Origin: Casuarius casuarius
Lineage: Eukaryota > Chordata > Aves > Casuariiformes > Casuariidae
Assembly (NCBI GenBank): GCA_003342895.1
Contig: PTFA01000024.1
Location: forward strand, 2,211,592-2,275,591
Reading direction: 5' to 3'
DNA: 64,000 nt
This document shows, piece by piece, positions 13,301 to 25,100 of this stretch. The notes below the pieces were generated by a model. That model did not search any database, was not told the DNA's origin, and saw only the letters and a list, made by a program, of their open reading frames with translations. Positions within the stretch are counted from its first letter, which is position 1; every line of letters begins with the position of its first letter. A program made the translations under genes and the position numbers.

Positions 13301-15558
13301 CAATTTTTCCTCCTTCTTCCCCTTTCCCCCACACAAATGTATGCATGACTTAAAATGTCAGGCAGTTGATATGTTTTTCCATGCTACTCAGATTCTTGGT
13401 TGTGCAAATGGCTGAATGGGCATCTAAATTAATAACTTACATATGTAAAAAGCTAAATCTGTCCTGATATCTGCATGCGCCAGAGTCGGCATCCATTGTA
13501 GCTACATTTCTGAGGCATGACATTAAACCTCTCTCTCTAACCATTTGGACCACTAAAAATTCTCCAAGTGTTGTACATAAATACACTGAGAACATATTGC
13601 ACTGATTTCCATGGGATTTGTGTTATGCGACCCTGAAAGCCAGGATATTAATGGTCTGTATAACAATCAGAAAGCACCAAAGCATAATACTGTATCATAT
13701 AAAATAGCTGAAAAGATGATAAAATGCAATGAGAGCCATTGTAGCAGAACACAGTGTTCCTTTCTCTGGGCCTTGTTCCCATTAAGGATTTAGAAATACT
13801 AGAGGGAGTTCAGAGGAGAACAAAAGTAAAATAATGAACTGTCAGCGGTTGATCCATGAATTAAAACTAAATTAAACTATATGATTATTAAACTAAAACG
13901 TGTAACTAGTTCCCACTATACACATCAACAACATATGTACTTGACAATATATATGTTAATGTGCATGAAGTATTTAATTACCATCCTAAAAAAAGCCTTT
14001 ATGACACATCTCTGTAAAAAGCCTAGTAGTTAAAAATATGAACATGCAAATGTCAAAAATATTTATGTAAGCAAAACTATATTGGACAAGAGTCAGTGAC
14101 AGTTAGACAGCCTATATGGTTCATAAATGCTGTAGGGGCTAGAAGGAATTGTTTATATTTTCCATAAGAATAATGAGATCACTTTGAAAAAGAAGATTTT
14201 TAGCTTCTTTTATCAGGTGATACTTGTGACAGGGAAAACTACAAAACTGGCAAACAATCCTGATTTGATGGTGTTGCCAAGGTAGTGTTAGCAGGCATAG
14301 AAGGGAAGAAAAGGCTTTTGGGTGATGCATTAATCTTCATCAATTTCTAAATCAGCAACAAATTTTACTGTAAACCCTAGCAAAACCAGGTGAGGTACAT
14401 GGAAATTAAAAAGAAAAATCCATGCCTCTCTCGGTCATTAGCATGGTACAAATGAGCCACTCATCAGCACATGTGAGAAATTCTAGAATAACAAAAAACA
14501 GAACGTAAAAGCAAATGTCATATCAGAGCCTCCTATACATATAGTCATGGTGGGTCCTCTCTGGAGCTTTCTGCATCTATACTGGGTCCCCTGTGTGTGG
14601 CTTGCGTGATATCTACACACAAGTCTCTTCAGGTATGGGAAAATGCAAGTGAGGCCTGCGCATGACATCCAGAGGGAACAATAACTCACCTGCAGTTCAA
14701 ATTCTTTATAAATGGCTCAGTTTTACCAGAAATCTCTCATCACCTTAATAAGTGCCAGATCATGGTAGAGAACGAAACCAACTTCTCTGCCTTCAAACAA
14801 ACAAAAAAACCCTACTGCCAGCTCCTCACTCTTATCTGTTAGGATCGCGTTTGATGTGCTAAGCAGTTAAGTGGCATGTCAGCATGTACAAGACGTCAGC
14901 TGGCTCTCAGATTGCTTTCTGTATAGGAAGCGGAGCAGCAAGAACACCCTGAGAGCCTCCAGGAGCCATTTCAGACCCAATCTGTTCCCATCTGGCCACA
15001 TGACTCTTGCTAATCTGGTGCTTTCACCCATTAGCTCGTTTCCATGCAAGTCTGCTGTGTCTGTGAATGTTTAGTTTTCCTCTGATAACCCTTCTCATAT
15101 GAAACTCCTGGGATAAGGCTCCTTAGGGACGATGCTGCCCTCCTGTTTGTGTTTGGCCTCAGGAGATCAGACGGAGACTCAGGAGACTCCATGCTAGCAT
15201 CTCCTGTCTCTACCCCACTTCTTTAGAGTGTGACTGGAGCAAAATCATACTGCTGCTTTCTCCCTCTCTCATAGGCAGAATTTGTAAACATACTCACATG
15301 GAAGTGGACTCTTTCCCTAAAGGAGCACCAGGGTGTATCAGTACAAAACTGGCCTAAAATCCACTGCTGCTGCTCAGCATGATTACGGCACGTCCCTCAA
15401 CCCCTGACTAAGATCTTTTTCCCTCCTGTCTGTTCTCCGGGGCAGATCTTAGTTTGGGGGAGCAATCCAGCAGAAGCTCTGTTTCATTTTTCCCATCCAT
15501 TGCAGTTAGTTCAGATTCCAGATGCTCAAACTTTCCATAAGCTGCTGAAGCTATCTCC

Positions 15559-15580
15559 AAAAAAAAAAAAAAAAAAAAAA
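15559..15580. repeat. Homopolymer (A)22
   Basis: A pure A run. No convincing retrocopy body is recognised upstream, so it is listed as a simple repeat only. Confidence 0.95.
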
Positions 15581-16386
15581 GGAAATTGCAGGGTCATTAG
15601 TTCAGTCCCATAAGCAACCATGTCCCAAGATTACTAACCTCTCAAATTGGCCACGGCTTTTTCTCTTGTCTTCAGCATCCCTGTTCAGCTTGAAATGTTT
15701 CTTTCTCTAGTAACCTGTATCTTTGTTGTATTTATCCGCATCTCCTCAAAAAAGCATTTATGGGTATCTGAGCATAAAGGAGTAATCCTAATTAAAAAAA
15801 AAAATTGAAAATATTCAGAGCTGAGCCTGAATAAACCTGCCCTTCTAGTCTTCTAATGCACTCCAGACCATGTCTCTCAGGAGCAGGTTTGAATATTATG
15901 GCGTATTCTGTATCCATAGGATGTCTTCCATCTAAATCTTTTCATGGCTCTTGTGTACTGACCTAATCTCAATACTACTATCTTACTGTGGCTTTCATAT
16001 GGCACATATTTTCTGACAACGTTGAGTTTATTCCACGTTCCCATCAGATGAGGGGAATGGAAACCAGCCTTCAGCAAGGATCTCATTTTATTATGGTAGA
16101 ATATTTTTGTGTAATGTAATAGAAATGTTGAAGTGTTGGGAATGGGAAGAATATAAAAAGGGAAAGCAACAACAGTCAGTATATTTTCGGCCATGTAGCT
16201 GCAGTTTGATAGCTCAGGCCACGTTTACTGTTTATTATACAAGTCTTTCTTTACAGTGTGTTGTGTTATAACAAGTTTTGACTATTATTTTCCTTCGTTG
16301 TCAGCTTAGCTTTGTTAAATAGCTTTCTTAACCATCTCTGAAAATGCTCGGCTCCAAAAACTGTAGTAATAATGCTTACTTCACAG

Positions 16387-16417
<31 letters not shown>
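16387..16417. repeat. Homopolymer (A)31
   Basis: The longest pure A run in the window. It follows an AT-rich stretch without a recognisable gene body or AATAAA just upstream, so a retrocopy tail is possible but not supported. Confidence 0.95.
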
Positions 16418-16419
<2 letters not shown>

Positions 16420-18949
16420 CGTTGCCATTGGGACAGCTGTAGAGCAGGAAGCAAAATGGGCTCCTTAGAGAGGTAAGAAAGGGCTGGGACACAAGACGAT
16501 CCTTTTTTTTAAAGACTGCATACAAGCACGCATTTTACCCTCTCTCTCTCCAAGTGTCCGTGCATCAGCTGATGCTACTGTCCTCAAACAGCCACAGCGT
16601 GGTCACCTACGTACAGCAAATGGTGGTTTTCCCGCACTGCAGCAGCTTCTCTCATTTGAATTTCGATCAATCAGGACCATTGATGGTTATTAAAGCACTT
16701 ACTTAAGTAAAGGAAAAAAAGAAACAAAATTACAAATGCCAGTAATTTTGATTTAAATTTGAGGATGACTAAAGGTCCAAGGGCTGTCTGTAACTCTGTA
16801 AAAAGATTACTAAATCTGAGATATGAGAAGAGGGATAGGTTACTGGAATATGAAGTGTTTTTCTTGGAAACGATACAGTGTACGTGTTTGCCTATCTGTC
16901 TATTTATAACATGAAACATGACCCAAGCACATTTTTCCTGTGCAACATGTGAAGTGTTGCAAGGATTGTGAATGCATATATAATGGTGAAATATGTTCAA
17001 AAGCAGCTGTTATTAAACACTGACACAGTTTTCCTTTAAAACTTGTCAAAACCCCTTAGGAAACAAAAATGCTAATTAATAAACAGGTTTTTCTAATAGG
17101 TTTTGAACCCTGAGTTGGAAAAAAATGTTTTGCATGTGGTGCTGAGTAATTTTTGTAACACCTAAAGTGTATTTCTCTAGCACTGCAAGCTACTTTTTCA
17201 CAGTTTAATACAAAAGACAGCGTCTGTTCAAAACTTCTGCTAAATTTATGCCTTAGTACATTTCTGAAGCGTTCACTAGAGAAATGGGAGCTCTTCTGTT
17301 CTTTTGTGTGACCATTTCACCACTCAAAGGTTATGGGAAAGAACATTAAAATGGGGTAAAGAGCAACAGAATATGCAATGAAATCAAAAGAATTTCTTTC
17401 AGTGTAGCTGATTAAGTACAGCATCAGGCAGAAAGTTAAGTAAACATACAGTCATAGAAAAAAAATCCTGCACTGGGGGACAGACTCCTTTGGTTCTTCT
17501 TATAAGAAGAATTGCTAGATGGCAAGTTTAATTCTCACAAGAACTTTGTAACAAACTTTGTACTCAACATTTGGAGCTTATCCTGTCAAGCAGAAACTAC
17601 AACCACATGCAGTATGAGAGAAACGTTTCAGTTTGTATGACAAATGTCACTTGAAAATGGGCTTTGCTTTTAATTTAGAACATTGTAAACACATCGGGAG
17701 TTTTGATCATTTGCCAAATATTGCACAAGTATTTAGACTAATAAATAGCCTTCTATAACAGGAAGTGTACTGTATATTTTATGTGTTCCCACAATTTTTA
17801 AGAGAAAGTCTCATCCCTTCTGTTTCACAGATGTTTCTGGAGAAAAAGAAAACTAGACAGAATAGCATGTATTATTATCAAAAAGCATTTCAATCATCAG
17901 CTGAAGATTTGGGGAACATTAAGAGTACATTATAAATAGGAGTACATTTTAATTAGAGGGTTCTGCTCACTGATTAGTCTTTCAGACCCCAGGTTAAAGT
18001 CATGCCTTTCTGAATAAAATATGATGTGTTCTGAAAAAATAATCATAGGGTCTATCACCTCATTATTTTCATTGTGTAAATTACAAAGTAAGGCATATGC
18101 AAGCCAGTAGCAAAACCAACTGGTCTGATTTCCTACGGCATCATGGAAGTATGTGGAGCAGACCTAAGAACGTACAATGTGCCAAATGCTCTGTCTCACG
18201 CTGCTGTTACCCAGACCATGACATGCGCAGAGCACTCAGGGTGTTGTTTTGTAAACTTTGCGCTGGACTCTCCCTTTTGTATCCAAAATGTCGCAGGAAG
18301 GAAGCGAGCCCAAACAACCTCCATGCCTTTAAGGCGAGGCAAAAGCTCTCTTACTTATGTCCCCTTACCGTCCGGCTCAAAGGGATGGTAACAGTGTGGA
18401 GCAAGCAAAAGGTTTTTTGCAAATGTGGGAGAAATATTTCTTGTGTTGGCTCTTCAAATAAATTGTGTGTGTATGGGGGGGGCGCATTAGATCGGGGTGT
18501 GCATATGTGAATTTGAATGTTCTTATTTGGCTTTATTTGGGGTTTTACGGAAGAGAGAAGACATGCTGTGGTCAAGAGCGGTGACAGGGTAAATTCTGCA
18601 GAAATTTGGTGTGACCTTGGGGAAGGTACAGGACAGCAAGCAGGCTGCTCAGCAAGTTCTTGGAATGAGTTGGTAATAATTTTTTGACGCAGACAGTGAA
18701 GTACGCAAGTAGCAAAAGAGTTTTTTAAAGGGTGACTCTAACCAATGAAGTTGAGAATGTGAGAACACAAAGCAAAGTGGATCAGAGCGACCATGAGATG
18801 ACAGAGCTGGTCTTTTTTAAAAAGAGAAGGAGAAAAGTAAAATAAAAGCAGCAGATGCAAAGAAATGTAGATATAGGAAGACAAGTCAAAGGGGTAAAAG
18901 GTTAAGAACTGGCAAAGAAATGATACTAAGAACACAAGATAGGTTGTCT

Positions 18950-20750
18950 TAGAGGAGAAAATAGGGAATGTAGGAAGGGAGCAATTTGCTTAATGATGGG
19001 TTTCACTGACATCAAACATAAGAAAAGCATACAGGAAGTGGAAACTAGGTTCAGTTATGTAAGTGCATATAAAGAAGGTCTAAGGTAAAAAAACGAGCTA
19101 GAGATATCAACGGCAACGACAAGACATTATATAAGCAATCTGCAATATGAGACTGAGAAGGCAACTGCTGCTCTACTACAGAACAGAAAGGAAAAGCTAA
19201 TGATAGATAAGGCAGAGCAAGTTGGAGGGTTTAATCCTTTTTTTTAATGGACTAGCATTCTTTAGCAAAAGTTAATGGAAGCAAGTGGCCAAGGTAATAC
19301 CTTCCTAGGATAGGATAAGAATACCTAAATGTTATAATACCTAAGATGTTTTCAAATTGGCAGAGACCAAAGAACTTCATCTTTGGAGTCTTACACATTG
19401 TCCGGTAAGATTTCTGCTTAAACCATCACCTGGAGTTATCTCAGATATGGAAGTAGTCATCCTTGAGAATCGGTGATGCTCTGGAGAAGAAGAAATATAT
19501 TGCTTCTTTCAGAAAGAGGAGAAGAAAAACCCTGAAAAATTATGGATCAGTTTGGAATAAATAATCAAGCAAATTATTTATAAATGCTTAAAAGTTAGCA
19601 AAGAAATGGGTTACAACAAACAGGAATTCATCATGAACAAACTCAGCTAGTTTATTCTGGGACACAGAAGCAGGCCTCAGGGTAGGAAAGTAGATATCAT
19701 ATATCTTGACTACTGTAAGGCTTTTGTGTCTCACATGATGGACACACAGTAAACTAGGGAAATGTGAGGAAGATGCAATTGTTATAATGGGGATGCAAAA
19801 GCAGTAGTATGATGATGCCTTGTGAAGAGTTAGCAGTTATTTATTATAAAACAAAAGCTAGACCAAGTGGAATTTTGCAGGAGTCTCTGCCTAGTTCCAT
19901 GCTGTCAAATATTTCCATTAAAGAGATGAAAATGTAATAATATGTTTACTAAATTTGCTAAAATTTACTAAAAGACAATGTGAAGCTGAGAGAGAGTGTA
20001 AGCAGAAGACAGGTTTAAAATTCAAAATGATGTTGGCAAAATTGGAGAAATAATCTGGAAGCAAACAGGTTAATAGCAAATGCAAGATGCTATATTTAGG
20101 CAAGAGTGTTCAATTGCACAAATGCAAGCTGAGCAGCAACTGGCTCAGGACAGGCCTCCACCAGGAGGACCTGTGACTTATAATGGATTGTAAGCTGATC
20201 ATGGGTCAACAAGTTCATGCTGTCGGAAAAAAAGCATAGCAGGATGTACAAACAGCAACATAGCTTACAAGATACACATAGTAACTCTTCTGTGTTATGA
20301 AAGCTTCGGGTGTTTCCAGTTTTGGACACTACATTCAAGGAAAACAACATTAACCAAATCCAGCCAGTGGCAGACAATCCAGAATAGGGCCGTAAGAAGA
20401 GGGTCATCAAATGCAGGACCTTCAAGAAAGATGGGAAAAAATGAGGTTGCTTAACCTAAAAAAGAAAAGACTGAGGCAGGGAACAGGTAAGAATCTTCAA
20501 GTATGTAAAACATTGCTGCAAAGAACAAGGAACTTACTCATTCTGGTAATTATTCATTCTGAGGATTCATGCTGGGTAACATGAGAAATAATAGGCTTAA
20601 ACAACAGCAAGAAAAATTAGGATTGGACATTTGCAAAGACTCACAGAAAGGGTGAGGAAGCGCTGGACTAGATCACCTGTGGAGGCTGTGAAGTCTCCAT
20701 TGCTGGAAATTTTAAGAACAGCTTAGACAAGAATCTGTCAGGGTGTTTTT
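18950..20750 (+). mobile_element. Old, heavily mutated CR1-type LINE (reverse-transcriptase region and 3' part)
   Basis: The + strand follows the order of a CR1 ORF2 over about 1.4-1.8 kb. The parts I recognise are: a pre-RT segment near 19220-19300; the region after the RT start near 19540-19640 (ATAATCAAGCAAATTATTTA-like); the motif encoding DIIYLDY-KAF near 19690-19730; the cap-like text near 20060-20110; a CR1 3' segment reading CAGTTTTGGACACTACATTCA near 20318-20338; and the terminal part near 20650-20745 (CTGTGGAGGCTGTGAAGTCTC, then the CTTAGACAAGAATCTGTCAGG text). Stops and frameshifts are everywhere, so no protein is made. The wording is closer to old sauropsid CR1 subfamilies than to the young avian one. 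The left edge is uncertain; the first 250 bp are weakly supported. Confidence 0.75.
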
Positions 20751-22165
20751 TTCTTGGGAGAAAAGATAAGTAGCTCCATCCCTTGATGCTCCTTTAGCCC
20801 TATTTTTGCGCAGTTCTGTAACGTCTCTGCCCGAGTTGCTCATCTGCTCACAATCACCTGCTTCTTTCCCCACTTACAGGGGTCAGAAACATCACAGGCT
20901 CAGCTGCTTGTGGATTCCCCCTTGCCAACATGTAGCGGAGTGGAGATGCTGGAGCAAAATCTGATTCACTGGTATGTAGTCTAAGGAGTCATTCTTCCAC
21001 TTCTTACTAAGACAGGGTAGGAGGGTTGTATAGCGATTTGCAGTCTGGCTTCCATTAGACACTAGTGTTTCAAACAAATTTCTATCCTGCTTCCCCTCTC
21101 CACTTCATCAAATCTTTTATTTATTGCTGCTCAACTCTGTAGTTACAACGAAAAGCTTGCAGAGTGAAGTTTAATATAATTGGATGTCATCTTTTCTTTT
21201 CATAACATTTAAAAATGCAAATGTGGACTTTGTGATTTATTTTGGATCTGATTTCAGCCACTAATGAAAACTTACTGTTCCCTAATAATACATAAAAAGT
21301 CAGGTAGTGGTTTTGCTATCTCTGCTTCTTGAGTGCTCCTTGAATTATTATTCTATTTAAGAAATATGTGTCTATTATAATGACACTTTTTGAAGTGATT
21401 ATTTCACTTATAAATTATTTTCATTATCTTTTAGAGTTGCTATCACATCTTGACCTGTATCCGATTCCTACCTAATTAAAGACTTTATCACCTCATCAAT
21501 TCCTCTCTGAAATGTCAGTTTATTACTACTATTATTTTATTGTAGAGCACTAAAAATTATATTGGTAGGAAGACAAATTTTTTTCTTGAAAGAGCTTTAT
21601 CCCATTGGATCAAAATCTGCATACAGATCTAACTAGGAACTTGATTTAGTCCAAACATGCAGATAAACATAAAAACGAATATACATTTGAAAGCTGTAAG
21701 AGAAGTGCTATTTCACATTTATTATGTGAAAAAGCTGTATAGTCCAATAAAGACGTTTTGAAACTTATTTACTAGGCTATCGTAGTAAATATATATATAA
21801 ATTACTTTTGGAAAATGTAGTAAGAAATGGAATTTGTAATTCCTTTGAATAGATATCCATTTTTTTGAGCCCATTTCCTTACTTTTATTTTAGAGGATAA
21901 ATCACAGACACTAAAGGTGCAAAAATCCAGTTAAATTACATTTATCATCAATGCAGAAGAATATATTCTTCAATATTTTTCCAGGCTAATTTAAAAATTC
22001 GTAAATCATTGGATTTTCAACTCATGCTATAGGAAGTACCTTACTTGTTATTATTGATAAGATTTTTTTCCCTGATTCAGCTTAAATACAAGTTTTCTCT
22101 TTTTAACTATACCATGTACTACTCTAAACAGTTCCTCTCCCTTTGGTATTGACCATCTCAGGAGC

Positions 22166-22195
22166 GTGTGCGCGCGCGCACACACACACTCTCTC
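22166..22195. repeat. (GT)(GC)(AC)(TC) alternating microsatellite with a perfect palindrome
   Basis: GTGTGCGCGCGCGCACAC is its own reverse complement (22166-22183) and continues as ACACAC then CTCTC. Alternating purine-pyrimidine G/C-rich DNA of this kind is a classic Z-DNA former. Confidence 0.95.
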
Positions 22196-25100
22196 AATCT
22201 ACCTTATATCTTACCTTTAGCAATATACATTTAGCATTTAGTCATGCATTTTAGTCACAATATTCACTGCTTTTTCTCTGATTAGTATATGAATTTGGTT
22301 AAGTCTTTCCTCCACTAAAGTTAATGCCAAAACTTCTGTTGACTTCACTGGAGCCAATGAAACATCCACGGTACTAAAATGTCTGGAAATCAGTACAACA
22401 GGCAGGAGCCAAAATCAGCTTGCTTACAGAAAGCTGTGGAGACAGAGCACAGTAATTGCAGAAGGACGTTATATTTTGCACTGTGGAACAAACACATTTC
22501 TGGAGTGTGCAAAAGAGCCAACAAACTCTTTGCAGCAGTGAGGGAGGATAATTTATGCCTAACATGTGGAAGAGGGCAGGAGGGAGACTGTATCTGTCAC
22601 CGTGAAGACTACAGTGCAACTTCATGCAAATTTGCTGACTATTGCTATATTTTGGACTTTTTCAGCTCTATCCTTCATTGGTTTCTCTGTTTCATTTAAC
22701 AAGGGCATTTGAAGTTACCCTGCAGATATCTTCCCAGCTGAATTTGAATTGTTATCTTCATTGGTAGCTCTCATTTCTTTTTGTTTTTCTCCCCCTCTCT
22801 TCAGTACTGTGAAATCTGACAGAAGCTGGTACTTTTATATTTGTAATTATGGGAACATTGCTTGTGCCACTTCTTTCTCGGAGTCACAGTAGACTTCCAG
22901 GTAAATTTAATTTCTATTCTGTCTATTCTGTTTAATGTATATCTATCTATTCTGTCTTGTTTTAAGAAACTGAAGTCCTATTCAAATCCTACTGCGGTCA
23001 GTGAAAGCTTTTAATAGAACTGCTAGAATGAAGCTAAATTTAAGAAATTTCTCTATGATGTCATATGAATGCAATTTGCTTAAAATACAGGTCTGACTAG
23101 ATTGAATATCTTTATTTTCTTTGCCGCTTAAAATATCCATCACCCATTTTCAGTTACCTGACATTTCAAGGAGCATGGTTTTCTCAGAATTGGGAATTGA
23201 CATTTTCTAAAAACTAGGCTGTTTTAGGGCACTCAGACAAAAACAGCTAACATCTTTAGTCACTTTTAAATGCAGACTATTGGAATTCTGTCTTTCTAGT
23301 AAGAACAGTTATGAAAAAAATACATTTAATTTAACAGAAAGACAGAGAAGGCAGAAGAATTATGCAGAATTCTGGTTAAAATGATACAGGAAAAATTAAA
23401 GAAACACTTTTTTCAGGATAAAATAAAGTGGAATCCTGACCCTGATGAAGTTAATAGGAGCGCACCCATTGAGTTCAGTGAGCAGAATTTTGCTGCAATT
23501 ACCCTGAAACATATTAAATACTTCTGGAGATGGGATGAGATAAGTTTATTTGAAGATACAGTGGAGGTCTTCTGCTTTGTCATAGAGTTGAGTGAGCAAA
23601 AGTATTATCCTTGTATGAAAGGTCAAAGAATAATCCAATTCCAATTGTCTGCTTTAATTTAAAATCCAAACTTAATCAATAAATTTACAGTGTTCTTAGT
23701 AAAAATTTCCAATCTGTGTAAAAACTGAAAATACATTTTCTATTTAGCCAGTTAAGAGATAGCTATGCCAAAATTGTTTTCTCATTTGTGTCTGCCAAGT
23801 TCTCCTAAAGAGAGTTACTTTCTTTGAAAATTTTTGGAAACTCTTAAGTGAACAAAATAAAATAATTTTGTACCATTATAGCGTAATAAAAAATTTACTC
23901 AGAAATGTTCAGGCATAACTAGGGAATAGAATATGAGCATGCTAGGAAACCATTTAAGGGAAAAAAGTATCTGTGAATGCATGTCATTTTGCTTGTGTAA
24001 TTTGTCATTAAGAAGAGAAAAATAAATATGTAGGTCAGGGGTGAAAGTTTAATTTTACAAAAAATCTTTCCCATATTTTTGGCACTAACTAGAAGGAAGA
24101 ACTGTGGGCCTTATCATCTCTTCTGGTATTTTCCTGGGAGTGGATGAAAGACTATCCACTCCTTTGTATTAAAAATTTTGCAGTGGTAGTGGAGTTGTTG
24201 AGACCATATGGCATTTACTTGTTTCCATTCGACCTCATGGAAACCCTGTTACATATGATTCCTCTAGACAAGGTTTTCTTAGAGAGGCAGGACCAAAGGA
24301 GACGACAACAAAGTCACCTACAAATTCCCTGAGAAATTTTGCAAGTCGTTTATGACTGACAAGCTCACACTTGCAAAGAATTGATCTTGCACCTTACTCC
24401 TTCAAAACCCTATAGGATGTGTTTGGATAAACACAAATGGAGAGTCCAGGTTTCCTATTTCTCTTTCCTGCATCCCTGATGTCTCGGACACGGACAGCTA
24501 TGCCACCTCAGAGCAAAAGATTTGCTTGTTTTTCCCCATTTATCTTTAAGCTCTTACAAGCTTTCCGTGTGAGGACATGACCTGAGCTGACTCCAATAGG
24601 TCGCACAATGTTACTCATACCATTGTGGAGAGTCTTGCACAGCCATACGAACAGCTCGTTACTTTAGAGCAGTTCATTGCTCCATTGGGGGAAAAGGAAA
24701 GTGGCCATGTACAAAGATGGTATTTTATTTTGCCGGTTATATTCACAGCATGCAAAATCTCCCTCGAAAAGTGATTAGAAACAAAGCGGAAAAAATTTTC
24801 ATTAATAGTTGCATGGTTTTAAATCTTGCTATGACACCACTTCAGTGTCACCATATGGCAACACTTTTATCCAGAACATACTTGTCTCTTCATATGGCCT
24901 ATTTCTAACCTCTGGGCCCTTCTAGACAGAAATACTGTAACTTGGCCAGTTTGCATGACTTTTCACAGGACGGTGACAAGTTGGCAAAAAGCGCATTCTT
25001 GGCACTCCAGTGATCTCAGTAACTCTGTAACAAAACATGGAGATGGCACATTATGCTAGCTGACATTTTTTTCAAGACAATGTACCTTCTCCAAGCTCAG

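Larger units (their letters stand above)
7816..18949. other. Intergenic DNA, NFIL3 to CR1 relic; no gene recognised
   Basis: Open frames here are short, often open on both strands at once (for example 8236-8562), and lack recognisable domains. The longest, 18097-18510 (+, 137 codons), is Cys/Lys/Arg-rich with no visible signal peptide, repeat or splice structure, and I treat it as chance. Contents noted separately: a hairpin at 8140-8172, AT-rich dinucleotide sequence at 10337-10384 and poly(A) tracts at 15559 and 16387. The region could hold NFIL3 enhancers, which cannot be judged from one sequence. Confidence 0.6.

Noticed and set aside
15500..16420. Poly(A) runs at 15559 and 16387 as tails of retrocopies
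   Set aside because: No AATAAA just upstream and no protein-like sequence preceding either run.
18097..18510. 137-codon + strand open frame, Cys- and Arg-rich
   Set aside because: It has no recognisable domain, splice context or promoter, and an overlapping frame is also open; length alone is compatible with chance in 64 kb.
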